From the NCBI RefSeq assembly GCF_003581585.1, contig NZ_QXIR01000020.1, positions 1-64,000 of the forward strand: DNA of 64,000 nt. Direction: 5' to 3'. The position numbers were made by a program, and so were the translations under genes. Positions 55,483 to 63,217 of the stretch are shown piece after piece. The stretch's first letter is position 1. The number at the start of each line of letters is the position of its first letter. The stretch comes from Bacillus salacetis (GTDB lineage Bacteria; Bacillota; Bacilli; Bacillales; Bacillaceae_B). The notes beneath the pieces were generated by a model, which was not told the origin of the DNA, did no database searches, and worked only from the letters and a program-made list of their open reading frames with translations.

Positions 55483-56049
55483 AAGACATTTTCTCTGCTT
55501 TTTCAAGGACTTCATGTACTTTAGACGGATTCTCAAGACATTTTCTCTGCTTTTTCAAGGACTTCATGTACTTTAGACGGATTCTCAAGACATTTTCTCT
55601 GCTTTTTCAAGGACTTCATGTACTTGCACCGGTCTCTCAAGACATTTTCTCTGCATTTTGAAGGACTTCATGTACTTGAACCGGTCTCTCAAGACACTTT
55701 TTCTACTTTTTTAAGGCCTTCGTGTACTTCAACCGGGCTCTCAAGACATTTTTTCTGCTTTTTCAAGGACTTCATGTACTTGAACCGGTCTCTCAAGACA
55801 CTTTTTCTACTTTTTGAAGGCCTCCATGTACTTGAAACGAACTCTCAAGACACTTTTTCTACTTTTTCCAGAACATCGTGTACTTGAACCGGTCTCTCAA
55901 GACACTTTTTCTACTTTTTGAAGGTCTCCATGTACTTGAACGGGTCTCTCAAGACACATTCTCTACTTTTTCCAGGCCTTCATGTACTTGAACTAACCTC
56001 TCAAGACATTTTCTCTACTTTTTCAAGACTTTCATATACTTGAAATCAA
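55483..56049. repeat. tandem array, 11 units of exactly 52 bp
   Basis: The motif AAGACA recurs at 55483, 55535, 55587, 55639, 55691, 55743, 55795, 55847, 55899, 55951 and 56003, with no variation in period. Each unit reads roughly AAGACATTTTCTCTGCTTTT, CAAGGACTTCATGTACTTGA, ACCGGTCTCTC. The first three units are almost identical; later ones differ at scattered positions. Since 52 is not a multiple of 3, it is not a protein repeat, and an open frame of 270 bp across it is not a gene. There are no unique spacers, so it is not CRISPR. Confidence 0.95.
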
Positions 56050-56083
56050 CAAAAAGCGTGAGGATCGGGGTCCTCACGCTTTC
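56050..56083 (-). terminator. terminator of trhO
   Basis: AAAGCGTGAGGA and TCCTCACGCTTT pair across 6 nt; on the minus strand the stem is followed by TTTTTG. It lies 14 bp behind the stop codon and directly borders the 52 bp array. Confidence 0.88.
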
Positions 56084-56097
56084 ATCTAGAATTATAT

Positions 56098-57081
56098 TTA
56101 CGCTTTCACGCCATCTTCTTCTTCAATTCTGCGAAGTCTTTCTGCCACTTCTTCTTCAGAAAGGTTGTGCTCCATCACGTAGCGGTTTTCTTCATGAGTA
56201 CGGCATTCGTGAGAGCAGCTTCTCATATATTTATGCTCATTTTCTTCAGAGCAAAGGATTTTCTTGTTACATGGAGGGTAAGCACAGTTCACGTAGCGCT
56301 CACAAGGCTCGCCGCTGTAGTAGTCTTTCCCGACAACGACATGCTCTTTGCGGTTTACAGGAACAGCGATCCTTTCATCAAATACATAAAGCTGTCCATC
56401 CCACAGATCGCCTTGCACTTCAGGATCATAACCGTATGTCACGATACCGCCGTGCAGCTGGGCTACATCCTCAAAGCCTTCACGCTTCAGCCAGCCTGAG
56501 AATTTTTCGCAGCGGATTCCGCCTGTGCAGTAAGTGATGACTTTTTTGCCTTCCAGCATTTCTTTATTTTCACGGACCCAGTCAGGAAGATCACGGAAGT
56601 TTTCGATATCCGGTCTGATCGCTCCTCTGAAGTGTCCTAAATCATACTCATAGTCATTTCGAGCATCAAGCAAGACAACATCATCGCGTTGAATCTGCTC
56701 ATAAAAATCTTTCGGGTTCAGGTATTCACCAGTGATTTCGTGAGGATTGATATCATCTTCAAGACGAAGAGTCACCAATTCCGAACGATGTTTTACCTTA
56801 AGCTTCTTGAAAGCATGCTCATCCGCTTCATCAATTTTAAAAACTGTATCATGGAAGCGGTGATCGTTTTTCATCATGTCCATATATTGTTCTGTCGCTT
56901 CGAACGTACCGGAAACCGTTCCGTTGATTCCTTCCTTAGCGATCAGAATGCGTCCTTTAAGGCCCATTTCCTCACAACGCTTCTTGTGGTACTTTGTGTA
57001 CGCCTCAGGATCCTCGATTGTTACATAATTGTAGTACAGAAGGACTCTGTATGGTTTTGTCTCGCTCATATTCATTTCCAC
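56098..57081 (-). CDS. trhO: tRNA uridine-34 hydroxylase, rhodanese family
   Basis: A 327-residue protein of the YbfQ/YceA (TrhO) family, which makes 5-hydroxyuridine at tRNA position 34. N-terminal acylphosphatase-like domain ([20 protein letters not shown]), central rhodanese domain with active-site Cys in [18 protein letters not shown], and a C-terminal Cys-rich part ([20 protein letters not shown]). Start ATG 57081 or 57075. Monocistronic. Confidence 0.94.
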   Translation of the reverse strand: MEMNMSETKPYRVLLYYNYVTIEDPEAYTKYHKKRCEEMGLKGRILIAKEGINGTVSGTFEATEQYMDMMKNDHRFHDTVFKIDEADEHAFKKLKVKHRSELVTLRLEDDINPHEITGEYLNPKDFYEQIQRDDVVLLDARNDYEYDLGHFRGAIRPDIENFRDLPDWVRENKEMLEGKKVITYCTGGIRCEKFSGWLKREGFEDVAQLHGGIVTYGYDPEVQGDLWDGQLYVFDERIAVPVNRKEHVVVGKDYYSGEPCERYVNCAYPPCNKKILCSEENEHKYMRSCSHECRTHEENRYVMEHNLSEEEVAERLRRIEEEDGVKA

Positions 57082-57220
57082 CTATCAATTTATATTTGCA
57101 AGATATAAATGCCAGATGCCATTTCTCTTACGATTTACTATTATAGCAAAAAAACAATAAAAATATTAGTGGGAATTTTTATTACAGATTAACGTATTGA
57201 TAACCTCTTTTAGAAGTAAT

Positions 57221-57277
57221 CCTTTAACGCATTAAAGCAGCCGGGGACTGTCCCCCGCTGCTTTAATGCGCTAAAGT
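57221..57277. repeat. palindromic repeat family, locus H
   Basis: 57 bp, core CCGGGGACTGTCCCCC, arms mixing CTTTAACGCATTAAAGC and GCTTTAATGCGCTAAAG: the two block types of the family are combined in one copy while the arms stay complementary. Confidence 0.87.
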
Positions 57278-57346
57278 GCACATCTCCTTCTTGATTTCCG
57301 GATTACGGGAGTGTAAGATATAGGTTATAAGTACTATTTATATGGA

Positions 57347-57431
57347 AAATAAGGGCAAATCAGTCGAAAGGCTGGGGCGCAAAACTACAGGGGCTACCAT
57401 CCGGGACGGATATGCCAGCCAGTTGCACACT
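57347..57431 (+). promoter_or_regulatory. cyclic di-GMP-I (GEMM-I) riboswitch
   Basis: The conserved GEMM-I features are all in place: AGGGCAAA at 57352, a hairpin CAGTC-GAAA-GGCTG with the GNRA tetraloop, GGCGCAAAACTACAGG joining region, and a second hairpin built of GGGCTACC-ATCCG-GGA-CGGAT-ATGCCAGCC. It ends at TTGCAC, next to a terminator. It lies 70 bp ahead of a diguanylate cyclase gene, a typical position. The mode (on or off) is not certain; overlap with a terminator favours transcription control. Confidence 0.92.
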
Positions 57432-57464
57432 ACGTATGGCGCCCTCTTTGAGTGCGTTTTTTTT
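57422..57464 (+). terminator. expression-platform terminator of riboswitch
   Basis: TTGCACACT and TTGAGTGCG can pair (one mismatch), followed by eight T (57457-57464). The left arm is the 3' edge of the riboswitch, so ligand binding and terminator formation may compete or cooperate. Confidence 0.7.
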
Positions 57465-57500
57465 CTTGCTTCATATTAGTAGTGTAGGGAGAGAGTCACC

Positions 57501-58541
57501 ATGACAAATATTATGCCAATGTCAATCCAAAAACTAAAGTATAGATTCTATGCTGTTTTACTGCCTGTCTTTCTTTTCGTCGCATGCTTAGGGTGGTATG
57601 AAGAAGTAAATGCAGAGTCACCCGATGACCTTAATTTGATATTACTGCCGATTCTGGTCATCTTATTCTTCATATCAACCTTGATCGTCTTTTTTAAGAA
57701 AAGCTGGATTGAAACATCGGAAAAGATCATGGTCATAGCAATCTGCATAGTAAGTGCCATCAGGTTCACCCATGCAGTCAGCTTTGAACTGGAACGCACG
57801 ATGACACTCGGGCCGTTCACTTATTGGATGCCGATGTTTTACATGTTTTTATTTTTCCTCCTGAACACCAAGTGGGCTCTTCTTACGACCATTTCCACTT
57901 ACGTATGGTTTCTTGGGGTAGCCCTATATAAACTGCCTGTATTAATCGGAACGCCGGCAATGTATGTACTCGTCCACTACTTCTTTGCGAACCTTGTCTT
58001 CATAGTGACCCTCTTTTTCCTTCAGACCGTCAAGCAAAATTACATCAAAGCAGAAGTTCTGGAGGAGATGGCCAACACGGATTACCTGACGGGGCTGCCA
58101 AACCGCAGGAAAATCGACCAGGAACTGATTCTCGCACTGGACAAGCAGCAGAAGCTGGCCATTATATACCTGGATATTGATTACTTTAAGCAAATCAACG
58201 ATACCTACGGCCATACAGCAGGTGATCGATTACTGAAGGAATTCACAGTGAAAACGCTGGAAGTGATAGGGGAGAAAGACTTTCTCGGACGCTGGGGCGG
58301 CGAAGAATTCATGCTGATACTGAACGACCGGGACCTCGAGCATGCCTATCTCCTGGCGGAAAAAATCAGGAAGGAAATCTCAGAAAATCAATTTGAACAT
58401 CTTGATACACTGACAGCCAGCTTCGGTGTAACGGAACGGCTGGCAGGCGATACCCTGGATACCCTTTTAAACAGGGCTGACAAAGCTTTATACGAAGCAA
58501 AGAACAGGGGAAGGAACCGAGTGGTTTCCATTAATAAATGA
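57501..58541 (+). CDS. membrane diguanylate cyclase (GGDEF)
   Basis: A 346-residue protein: about six membrane segments (residues 15-175, a sensory module), a short helix and a GGDEF domain (from ANTDYLTGLPNRRKIDQEL). The active site is GGEEF (about 269-273), with LDIDYFKQINDTYGHTAGD upstream, so it should make c-di-GMP. The inhibitory I-site RxxD, expected five residues ahead, reads GEKD, so the Arg is missing. A c-di-GMP riboswitch precedes the gene. Ribosome binding site GGGAGAGAG. Confidence 0.93.
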   Translation: MTNIMPMSIQKLKYRFYAVLLPVFLFVACLGWYEEVNAESPDDLNLILLPILVILFFISTLIVFFKKSWIETSEKIMVIAICIVSAIRFTHAVSFELERTMTLGPFTYWMPMFYMFLFFLLNTKWALLTTISTYVWFLGVALYKLPVLIGTPAMYVLVHYFFANLVFIVTLFFLQTVKQNYIKAEVLEEMANTDYLTGLPNRRKIDQELILALDKQQKLAIIYLDIDYFKQINDTYGHTAGDRLLKEFTVKTLEVIGEKDFLGRWGGEEFMLILNDRDLEHAYLLAEKIRKEISENQFEHLDTLTASFGVTERLAGDTLDTLLNRADKALYEAKNRGRNRVVSINK

Positions 58542-58580
58542 GAAAAGCAGTCCGGAAGCCATTTCCAGACTGCTTTTTCT
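58542..58580. terminator. bidirectional terminator
   Basis: AAAAGCAGTC-GGAA and TTCC-GACTGCTTTTT form a stem with a small bulge, between the convergent genes ending at 58541 and 58580. Confidence 0.87.
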
Positions 58581-58783
58581 TATTCCTGTGCCTCTGTAAC
58601 CGTCACATGCGTAACTTTTCCTAACTGAATTCTGTAAAGCACATTGTTCTCCTTGAAAACAAAGTGATCCGAATCATTTCCGAAGATCTTATGAAGTACG
58701 GTTGCTTCTGTACGTTCATCTTCTATAAAAAAAGAAACGGGCTTGTCATGATCAAAATGGAATTCTACACGAAAGTTTTTCAC
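58580..58783 (-). CDS. small unknown protein
   Basis: A 67-residue protein from GTG 58783 (AAAGGAGA ribosome binding site, 7 bp). An ATG at 58801 overlaps the ribosome binding site and is less likely. The sequence VKNFRVEFHFDHDKPVSFFI ... NVLYRIQLGKVTHVTVTEAQ reads as a small all-beta fold. No family recognised. Monocistronic, convergent with the cyclase gene. Confidence 0.75.
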   Translation of the reverse strand: MKNFRVEFHFDHDKPVSFFIEDERTEATVLHKIFGNDSDHFVFKENNVLYRIQLGKVTHVTVTEAQE

Positions 58784-58919
58784 TGGATTGTCTCCTTTCA
58801 AATATCATCTCAACTATTACTTTCCCGATGTTCCCCTGGGTAAACGTGAACGAAATACTATTTGTTTCTGAAAAAATATGGTAAAGTAATGAAAAATTCA
58901 GAAAAAAAGGATGGTTGCT

Positions 58920-59849
58920 ATGCAAAAAGTCACAAAGGATCATTATTTTTATGCATTCAGCAAAGAAAATCAGGCTTCTGTCAAAGTGGAATCTGGAAGC
59001 AGCCTCACGATTGAAACCTATGACTGCTTTAAGAACCAGATTACTTCAGAAGATACTGTACTCGAGGCAATGGATTGGGATCAAATCAACCCGGCCACTG
59101 GTGCGGTCTATGTAAAAGGTGCACAGCCTGGAGATATTTTAAAAGTGAAAATTGAAAAAATCGAAATGGGAGACAGGGGAGTGATGATGGTAGAACCAGG
59201 TCTGGGTGTGGTGGGACACCGGATTAAGGAATCAGAAATAAAAATTATCCCGATCCACAACGATAAGGCGGTATTCAATGAAGATATCAGTCTTCCGCTG
59301 AATCCCATGATCGGTGTCATAGGGGTAGCGCCGGATGATGGTGCCATTTCCAATGGAACTCCCGGACCCCATGGCGGGAATATGGACACGAAGCTGATTA
59401 CAGAGGGAAGTACTTTGTATCTGCCTGTTTTCCATGAAGGGGCTCTGTTCGGGCTTGGAGACCTCCACGCCGCGATGGGGGACGGTGAAATAAGTGTAAG
59501 CGGAATCGAGATTCCCGGTAAAGTAACAGTGACACTTGAGGTGTTGATAGGCTCCTCGATTCCTTATCCATTTGTGGAGACCGACGAGGGTCTTGCTGTC
59601 ATCGTCTCTAAGGAAACAGTGGACGAGGCAGCTAAAAGTGCAGTCGAAATCATGGTGGATACATTCCTTCCGCAGACAAACCTGACTCTGAACGAACTTA
59701 CAATGCTGTTCAGTGCTGCAGGCCAATCGCAAATTTCCCAGATAGTGGACCCGCTCATGACAGCGAGATTTTTTGTGCCGCGCTATATAGTAGACAAAGT
59801 AGGGAAACCAGGGTTTTTAAGTAGTGGAGACGAAGAAGTCAGAGGGTGA
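58920..59849 (+). CDS. acetamidase/formamidase family protein
   Basis: A 309-residue FmdA/AmdA-family amidase, hydrolysing short-chain amides such as formamide to acid and ammonia. Start ATG 58920 fits AAAGGATGG; ATG 58911 lies within that site. Signature features: GTPGPHGGNMDTKLI (metal-binding HGGNMD), LFGLGDLHAAMGDGEISVSGIEI. Metal ligands are intact. Monocistronic; nitrogen scavenging is the probable role. Confidence 0.92.
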   Translation: MQKVTKDHYFYAFSKENQASVKVESGSSLTIETYDCFKNQITSEDTVLEAMDWDQINPATGAVYVKGAQPGDILKVKIEKIEMGDRGVMMVEPGLGVVGHRIKESEIKIIPIHNDKAVFNEDISLPLNPMIGVIGVAPDDGAISNGTPGPHGGNMDTKLITEGSTLYLPVFHEGALFGLGDLHAAMGDGEISVSGIEIPGKVTVTLEVLIGSSIPYPFVETDEGLAVIVSKETVDEAAKSAVEIMVDTFLPQTNLTLNELTMLFSAAGQSQISQIVDPLMTARFFVPRYIVDKVGKPGFLSSGDEEVRG

Positions 59850-59899
59850 ACATAAATAACTAGGCCGGCCATTGACTAGTGTAATCCAGCAAAATTCCT

Positions 59900-60001
59900 T
59901 TAGGCACTTTGCTTCAGTTGGGACCGTTGGCTGATTGCTTTCAGAATGAAAAGTTTATCCTGCGGGGTAAGCATTCTCCAGCTTTTCACTTTAATCTTCA
60001 T
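59900..60001 (-). CDS. 33-residue basic microprotein
   Basis: ATG 60001 has AAAGGAG 9 bp upstream, and the frame reads MKIKVKSWRMLTPQDKLFIL and 13 further residues, ending TAA. It is strongly basic with an amphipathic helix. The codon choice and strong ribosome binding site support a real gene; no family recognised. It lies in a 422 bp gap between the acetamidase and murB genes; the rest of the gap is AT-rich with a palindromic repeat at 60173-60230. Confidence 0.65.
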   Translation of the reverse strand: MKIKVKSWRMLTPQDKLFILKAISQRSQLKQSA

Positions 60002-60172
60002 AAGAATCGCTCTCCTTTGAATTTGTAATGGATGTGAATTTCTCGATGAAGAACCGCCTTGCTTTTGGCCTAGTTTTTATATATAAACTTAATACCCGTG
60101 CTTAAACACAATATAAACAACAAAAATTCTTACAATTTCCGGGGAAATATGTCGAAAGGGGAGCAGGTCCAT

Positions 60173-60230
60173 CCTTTAACGCTTTAAAGCAACCGGGGAC
60201 TGTCCCCGACTGCTTTAAAGCACTAAAGAG
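60173..60230. repeat. palindromic repeat family, locus I
   Basis: 58 bp, core CCGGGGACTGTCCCCG with GCTTTAAAGC on both sides and CTTTAACG/CACTAAAG outer arms. It lies just behind murB. Confidence 0.87.
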
Positions 60231-60264
60231 GCGGTTCCCTCTTCACATAAGAGAAAACCGCCTT
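60229..60264 (-). terminator. hairpin behind murB
   Basis: GGCGGTT and AACCGCC with inner CTCTT/AAGAG; only CTCTTT follows on the minus strand, so it is a weak terminator perhaps helped by the palindrome beside it. Confidence 0.6.
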
Positions 60265-60271
60265 CTACAAC

Positions 60272-61213
60272 CTATTCTAAATCCTCGCCAATGATCCGCA
60301 CTTCACGTTCAAGTTCCACATCGAACTTTTCCTTCACCGTCTTCTGGACATGCTCGATCAACGAGATATAATCTTTTGCCGTCGCGTTATCTTTGTTCAC
60401 GATGAACCCTGCATGCTTGGTGGAAACCTCGGCACCGCCGATATTCGTTCCTTGCAGCTGGCTGTCCTGGATCAGCTTCCCGGCGAAATAGCCTGGGGGC
60501 CGCTTGAAGACTGAGCCGCAAGAAGGATATTCCAGCGGCTGTTTCGACTCGCGCTTGTACGTCAAGTCGTCCATGACAGCTTTGATATCCGCATAGTTAC
60601 CAGGCTTCAATTTAAACGTCGCTTCCAGCACGATATCCCCATTCTCCGGAATATTGCTCGTCCGGTAATCCAAATCGAGCTCGGATGCCAGCCTCTTCAC
60701 CAGGTTTCCTTCCTTATCAACCACATACGCGTAATCGAGGACATCCTTGATTTCACCGCCGTACGCACCTGCATTCATGTAAAGGGCACCGCCTACCGTC
60801 CCGGGGATCCCGCAGGCAAACTCAAGCCCTGATAGACTTTCAGCCAAGGCGCGGCGGGAGGCATCAATGATCCGCGCACCGCTCTGGGCGACAAGGGTCG
60901 CTCCTTCAGATGAAATGGAGATATCATCAAGATGCTTTAAATTGATGACGATTCCGCGGATGCCCCCATCCTTGATAATCAGGTTCGACCCGTTCCCTAA
61001 CAATGTAAATGGAATGTTCTCCTCATTGGAAAGCTTCACGACGTTCTGTATCTCTTGGTACGTTGTCGGTGTAATGAAGAAATCAGCTTTCCCGCCAAGT
61101 TTCGTATAAAGATGGTCCCTGAGCATTTCATCTACTTTAATATTTTCAGTCTTAACCACTTCAAGCAATTTATCATGAATTTTCTTATTTTCGATCATTG
61201 ACATCATTCCCAT
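60272..61213 (-). CDS. murB: UDP-N-acetylenolpyruvoylglucosamine reductase (MurB)
   Basis: A FAD enzyme that makes UDP-MurNAc for peptidoglycan. About 313 residues from ATG 61213; ATG 61198 and a longer frame to 61279 are alternatives, since the AGGGGA site (61227-61232) does not decide. FAD-binding parts: [57 protein letters not shown]; active-site Ser in [14 protein letters not shown]-terminal Glu in [10 protein letters not shown]. It resembles the S. aureus enzyme more than MurB of the B. subtilis division cluster (by memory), and stands alone here. Confidence 0.93.
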   Translation of the reverse strand: MGMMSMIENKKIHDKLLEVVKTENIKVDEMLRDHLYTKLGGKADFFITPTTYQEIQNVVKLSNEENIPFTLLGNGSNLIIKDGGIRGIVINLKHLDDISISSEGATLVAQSGARIIDASRRALAESLSGLEFACGIPGTVGGALYMNAGAYGGEIKDVLDYAYVVDKEGNLVKRLASELDLDYRTSNIPENGDIVLEATFKLKPGNYADIKAVMDDLTYKRESKQPLEYPSCGSVFKRPPGYFAGKLIQDSQLQGTNIGGAEVSTKHAGFIVNKDNATAKDYISLIEHVQKTVKEKFDVELEREVRIIGEDLE

Positions 61214-61418
61214 TTCAAGTTTTATTTCCCCTGTAGGCAAATGCCTTGCTTCTATAAGTATATGCCTAACCACGCCCAAAGGTAAACGTTGGACAGAGAA
61301 ATAATTTTACACAACTTACATCTTAATACAATCTGTAAAAAATTCAAATGAAGATTATACTCGAATAAAATATGTATAGGATCAACTCCGGCTAACCAGG
61401 AAGTTGACCGCCGTAAAT

Positions 61419-61568
61419 TTAATCTTCCACCATTCTCAAACGGTGGTATTCAATCTTGCTTTTGATCTTGGTTTTCAGGGTTTGATCCAGACAGCCTTCC
61501 AAAACACTGTTGTGATAGCCAAGCATGAATTGATGCCAGAAATGACGAACCTTGCTCAAGGGTTTCAA
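61419..61568 (-). CDS. 49-residue microprotein
   Basis: TTG 61568 lies behind a strong GAGGAGG site and opens 49 codons: LKPLSKVRHFWHQFMLGYHN followed by a Cys, basic residues and ...LRMVED, stop TAA. It is basic, rich in His, Lys and aromatic residues, helical in look. The pattern His-x-x-Trp-His ... Tyr-His recalls short uncharacterised Bacillus proteins, none of which I can name. Position upstream of murB on the same strand, 206 bp away. Confidence 0.75.
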   Translation of the reverse strand: MKPLSKVRHFWHQFMLGYHNSVLEGCLDQTLKTKIKSKIEYHRLRMVED

Positions 61569-61759
61569 TGGAATGGCCTCCTCGTGTTGTTTTTTCTATT
61601 ATATAAACATTTTCCATGACATTTAAACGGTTTAGTGAAAAAGTGGCCTTTCGACATATGGATAGGAAACAGTTGGCACAGGCTTATGGATATTTCAAAT
61701 CATAGACTGCTAGAACTTGTCATACGATTAAACCAAGGCACTCTTTGAAGGAGATTACC

Positions 61760-62227
61760 ATGCGGAGAAGAAAATCGCCACTTCCTTTATTGGCGTTCGG
61801 TTTAGTCCTTATTTTTATCGTGTTCCTCGTTCTGAAATCCTGCGCGGGAGGCAGTTCACCACCGGACTCCCCGGAGACCGTGATTGAAAAATTCTATGAA
61901 TATGAGCAAGACGGCGACTTCGGAAATTCATGGGAACTGTTTCATTCTGAAATGAAGAAGCGCTTCAAGAAATCTTCCTATATCCAAACAAAAAACCATG
62001 TCTTCCTGGGGCATATGGGCGTCGAAACGTTTGATATTGAAGTCGGGAAAATGAAGAAGCTTGAAGAGTGGAAAATGACTTCAGACGGCCTTGTCTTCAA
62101 GGATGTGACAGAGGCGGAAGTGACCATGAAATACGACAGCCAATTCGGCATCATGGAGATCAGCCAGACCTGTTATGCTGTCCTGGAAAAAGGCGAGTGG
62201 AAGGTTCTCTGGGATTATAATTTTTAA
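61760..62227 (+). CDS. exported NTF2-like protein of unknown function
   Basis: A 155-residue protein from ATG 61760 (GAAGGAGAT). Basic N-terminus and one hydrophobic segment (SPLPLLAFGLVLIFIVFLVL) ending KSCAGG, which could be a lipobox-like site although the preceding LKSC is unusual. The remainder (PETVIEKFYEYEQDGDFGNSWELFH) fits an NTF2-like/DUF4878 fold. Monocistronic. Confidence 0.75.
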   Translation: MRRRKSPLPLLAFGLVLIFIVFLVLKSCAGGSSPPDSPETVIEKFYEYEQDGDFGNSWELFHSEMKKRFKKSSYIQTKNHVFLGHMGVETFDIEVGKMKKLEEWKMTSDGLVFKDVTEAEVTMKYDSQFGIMEISQTCYAVLEKGEWKVLWDYNF

Positions 62228-62392
62228 CATTAGGCTGCTTTCAGGAAAGCCATAACTGTATGCCAGTTAGAGCAGCAAATTTCAAGAGTATTAATCAAAC
62301 ATTTGATTAATAAAAAAATTTCTAAAAACAGGTTTTACCATCCAAAATCCGGGTATCTAGAAACTAACATTTTCAAAGGAGGGTGAGAAACT

Positions 62393-62527
62393 GTGACAAT
62401 GCTGTTTATGAAAGCGCGCGAAATGTTTGAAAACGACGCCAAACGAGTTGAGAAGAGCGGAGAAGATTTATCCGCAAATCGTGTGTACCGCAGTAAACCT
62501 TCACCCATGGGCTTAAAAAAGAAATAA
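62393..62527 (+). CDS. 44-residue basic microprotein
   Basis: GTG 62393 has AAAGGAGGGTGAGA upstream (an excellent ribosome binding site) and a 44-codon frame: VTMLFMKAREMFENDAKRVE, then SGEDLSANRVYRSKP and a Lys-rich end MGLKKK. It is followed by its own terminator, so it is a complete small transcription unit. No family recognised. Confidence 0.75.
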   Translation: MTMLFMKAREMFENDAKRVEKSGEDLSANRVYRSKPSPMGLKKK

Positions 62528-62544
62528 CTTCAACCACTTGAACA

Positions 62545-62576
62545 AAACCAGCCCATAAATGGACTGGTTCTTTTTT
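62545..62576 (+). terminator. terminator of the 44-residue gene
   Basis: AACCAGCCCA and TGGACTGGTT pair (one mismatch) across 4 nt and are followed by CTTTTTT. The T-tract ends at the target duplication of MITE-like copy 3. Confidence 0.85.
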
Positions 62577-62583
62577 ATTGTAT

Positions 62584-62774
62584 GGTTCTTTTCGTAAACT
62601 TTGTTGCTATTCATTATAAATTTCAACTAATATCCTAATATATCGTCGGAAAATCCCTCGGTGAGAAGGAAAGAAAAGAGCTGCTCGTTCTTTTTAGGGA
62701 GTAAGACCTTTGTATACAGGGAAAAATCCGGCACCTGGGATATTTTGAAAGCAACAATATATGCGAAAACAGCC
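62584..62774 (-). repeat. MITE-like element, copy 3
   Basis: 191 bp in inverted orientation to copies 1 and 2. Ends GGTTCTTTTCGTAAACTTTG (left) and GCGAAAACAGCC (right). Flanking 8 bp are TATTGTAT (62576-62583) and TATTGTAC (62775-62782), a duplication with one change. It inserted directly behind a terminator T-tract. An open frame of 62 codons inside (62661-62849) is incidental. Confidence 0.88.
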
Positions 62775-63217
62775 TATTGTACAGGTATTCATTCTTCACC
62801 CTTATGCCTCCCGAAGAGACCCTTCAATCTGTACGGCTGTATCATCTAGAGCGGCCTTTCCTCCGGATCGTCTAATGCCTGCCGGTCTGCTCAATGCGCT
62901 CCCGCATAAGAAATGAAAAAATTGTCATATATTTAACTTTTTTGAAAATTCATGTTTTACATAATTAGGAGAGGGGTAATGAAGTAATTACAGACCGGCA
63001 ATGCATAGGTAAAGCCTGCAATTTTTACATAAGAAAATGAAAGTGGATAAACTTGTCGGCATATAAAAGAAAGGGGGGAACACTACATAACCTGTCGACT
63101 GAATGCTCAGTCATTCTTTCACCTCATGACTCAACTTCCCGGAATCTTTACTACAGCAAACTATTAACACCAATACAGTACCCAGATAGAAAACTTATAA
63201 ACAAAGGGGATCTTTAT
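62775..63217. other. long leader of sugar-binding lipoprotein gene
   Basis: About 440 bp without a gene. It holds a strong but unused AGGAGAGGGG site followed by ATGAAGTAA (about 62987-63007), a repeated ACCGGC/CCGGTC pair, and the ribosome binding site AAGGGGATC of the next gene. No riboswitch or clear catabolite operator was recognised. Confidence 0.4.

Noticed and set aside
55618-55887. Open frame of 89 codons inside the 52 bp array
   Set aside because: The period is not a multiple of three, so the peptide merely cycles through all frames of the repeat; there is no ribosome binding site.
55483-56049. Possible CRISPR array
   Set aside because: Units are contiguous copies without unique spacers, and no cas genes are near.
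62661-62849. Plus-strand frame of 62 codons
   Set aside because: It lies mostly within MITE-like copy 3 and is not open in the other copies.
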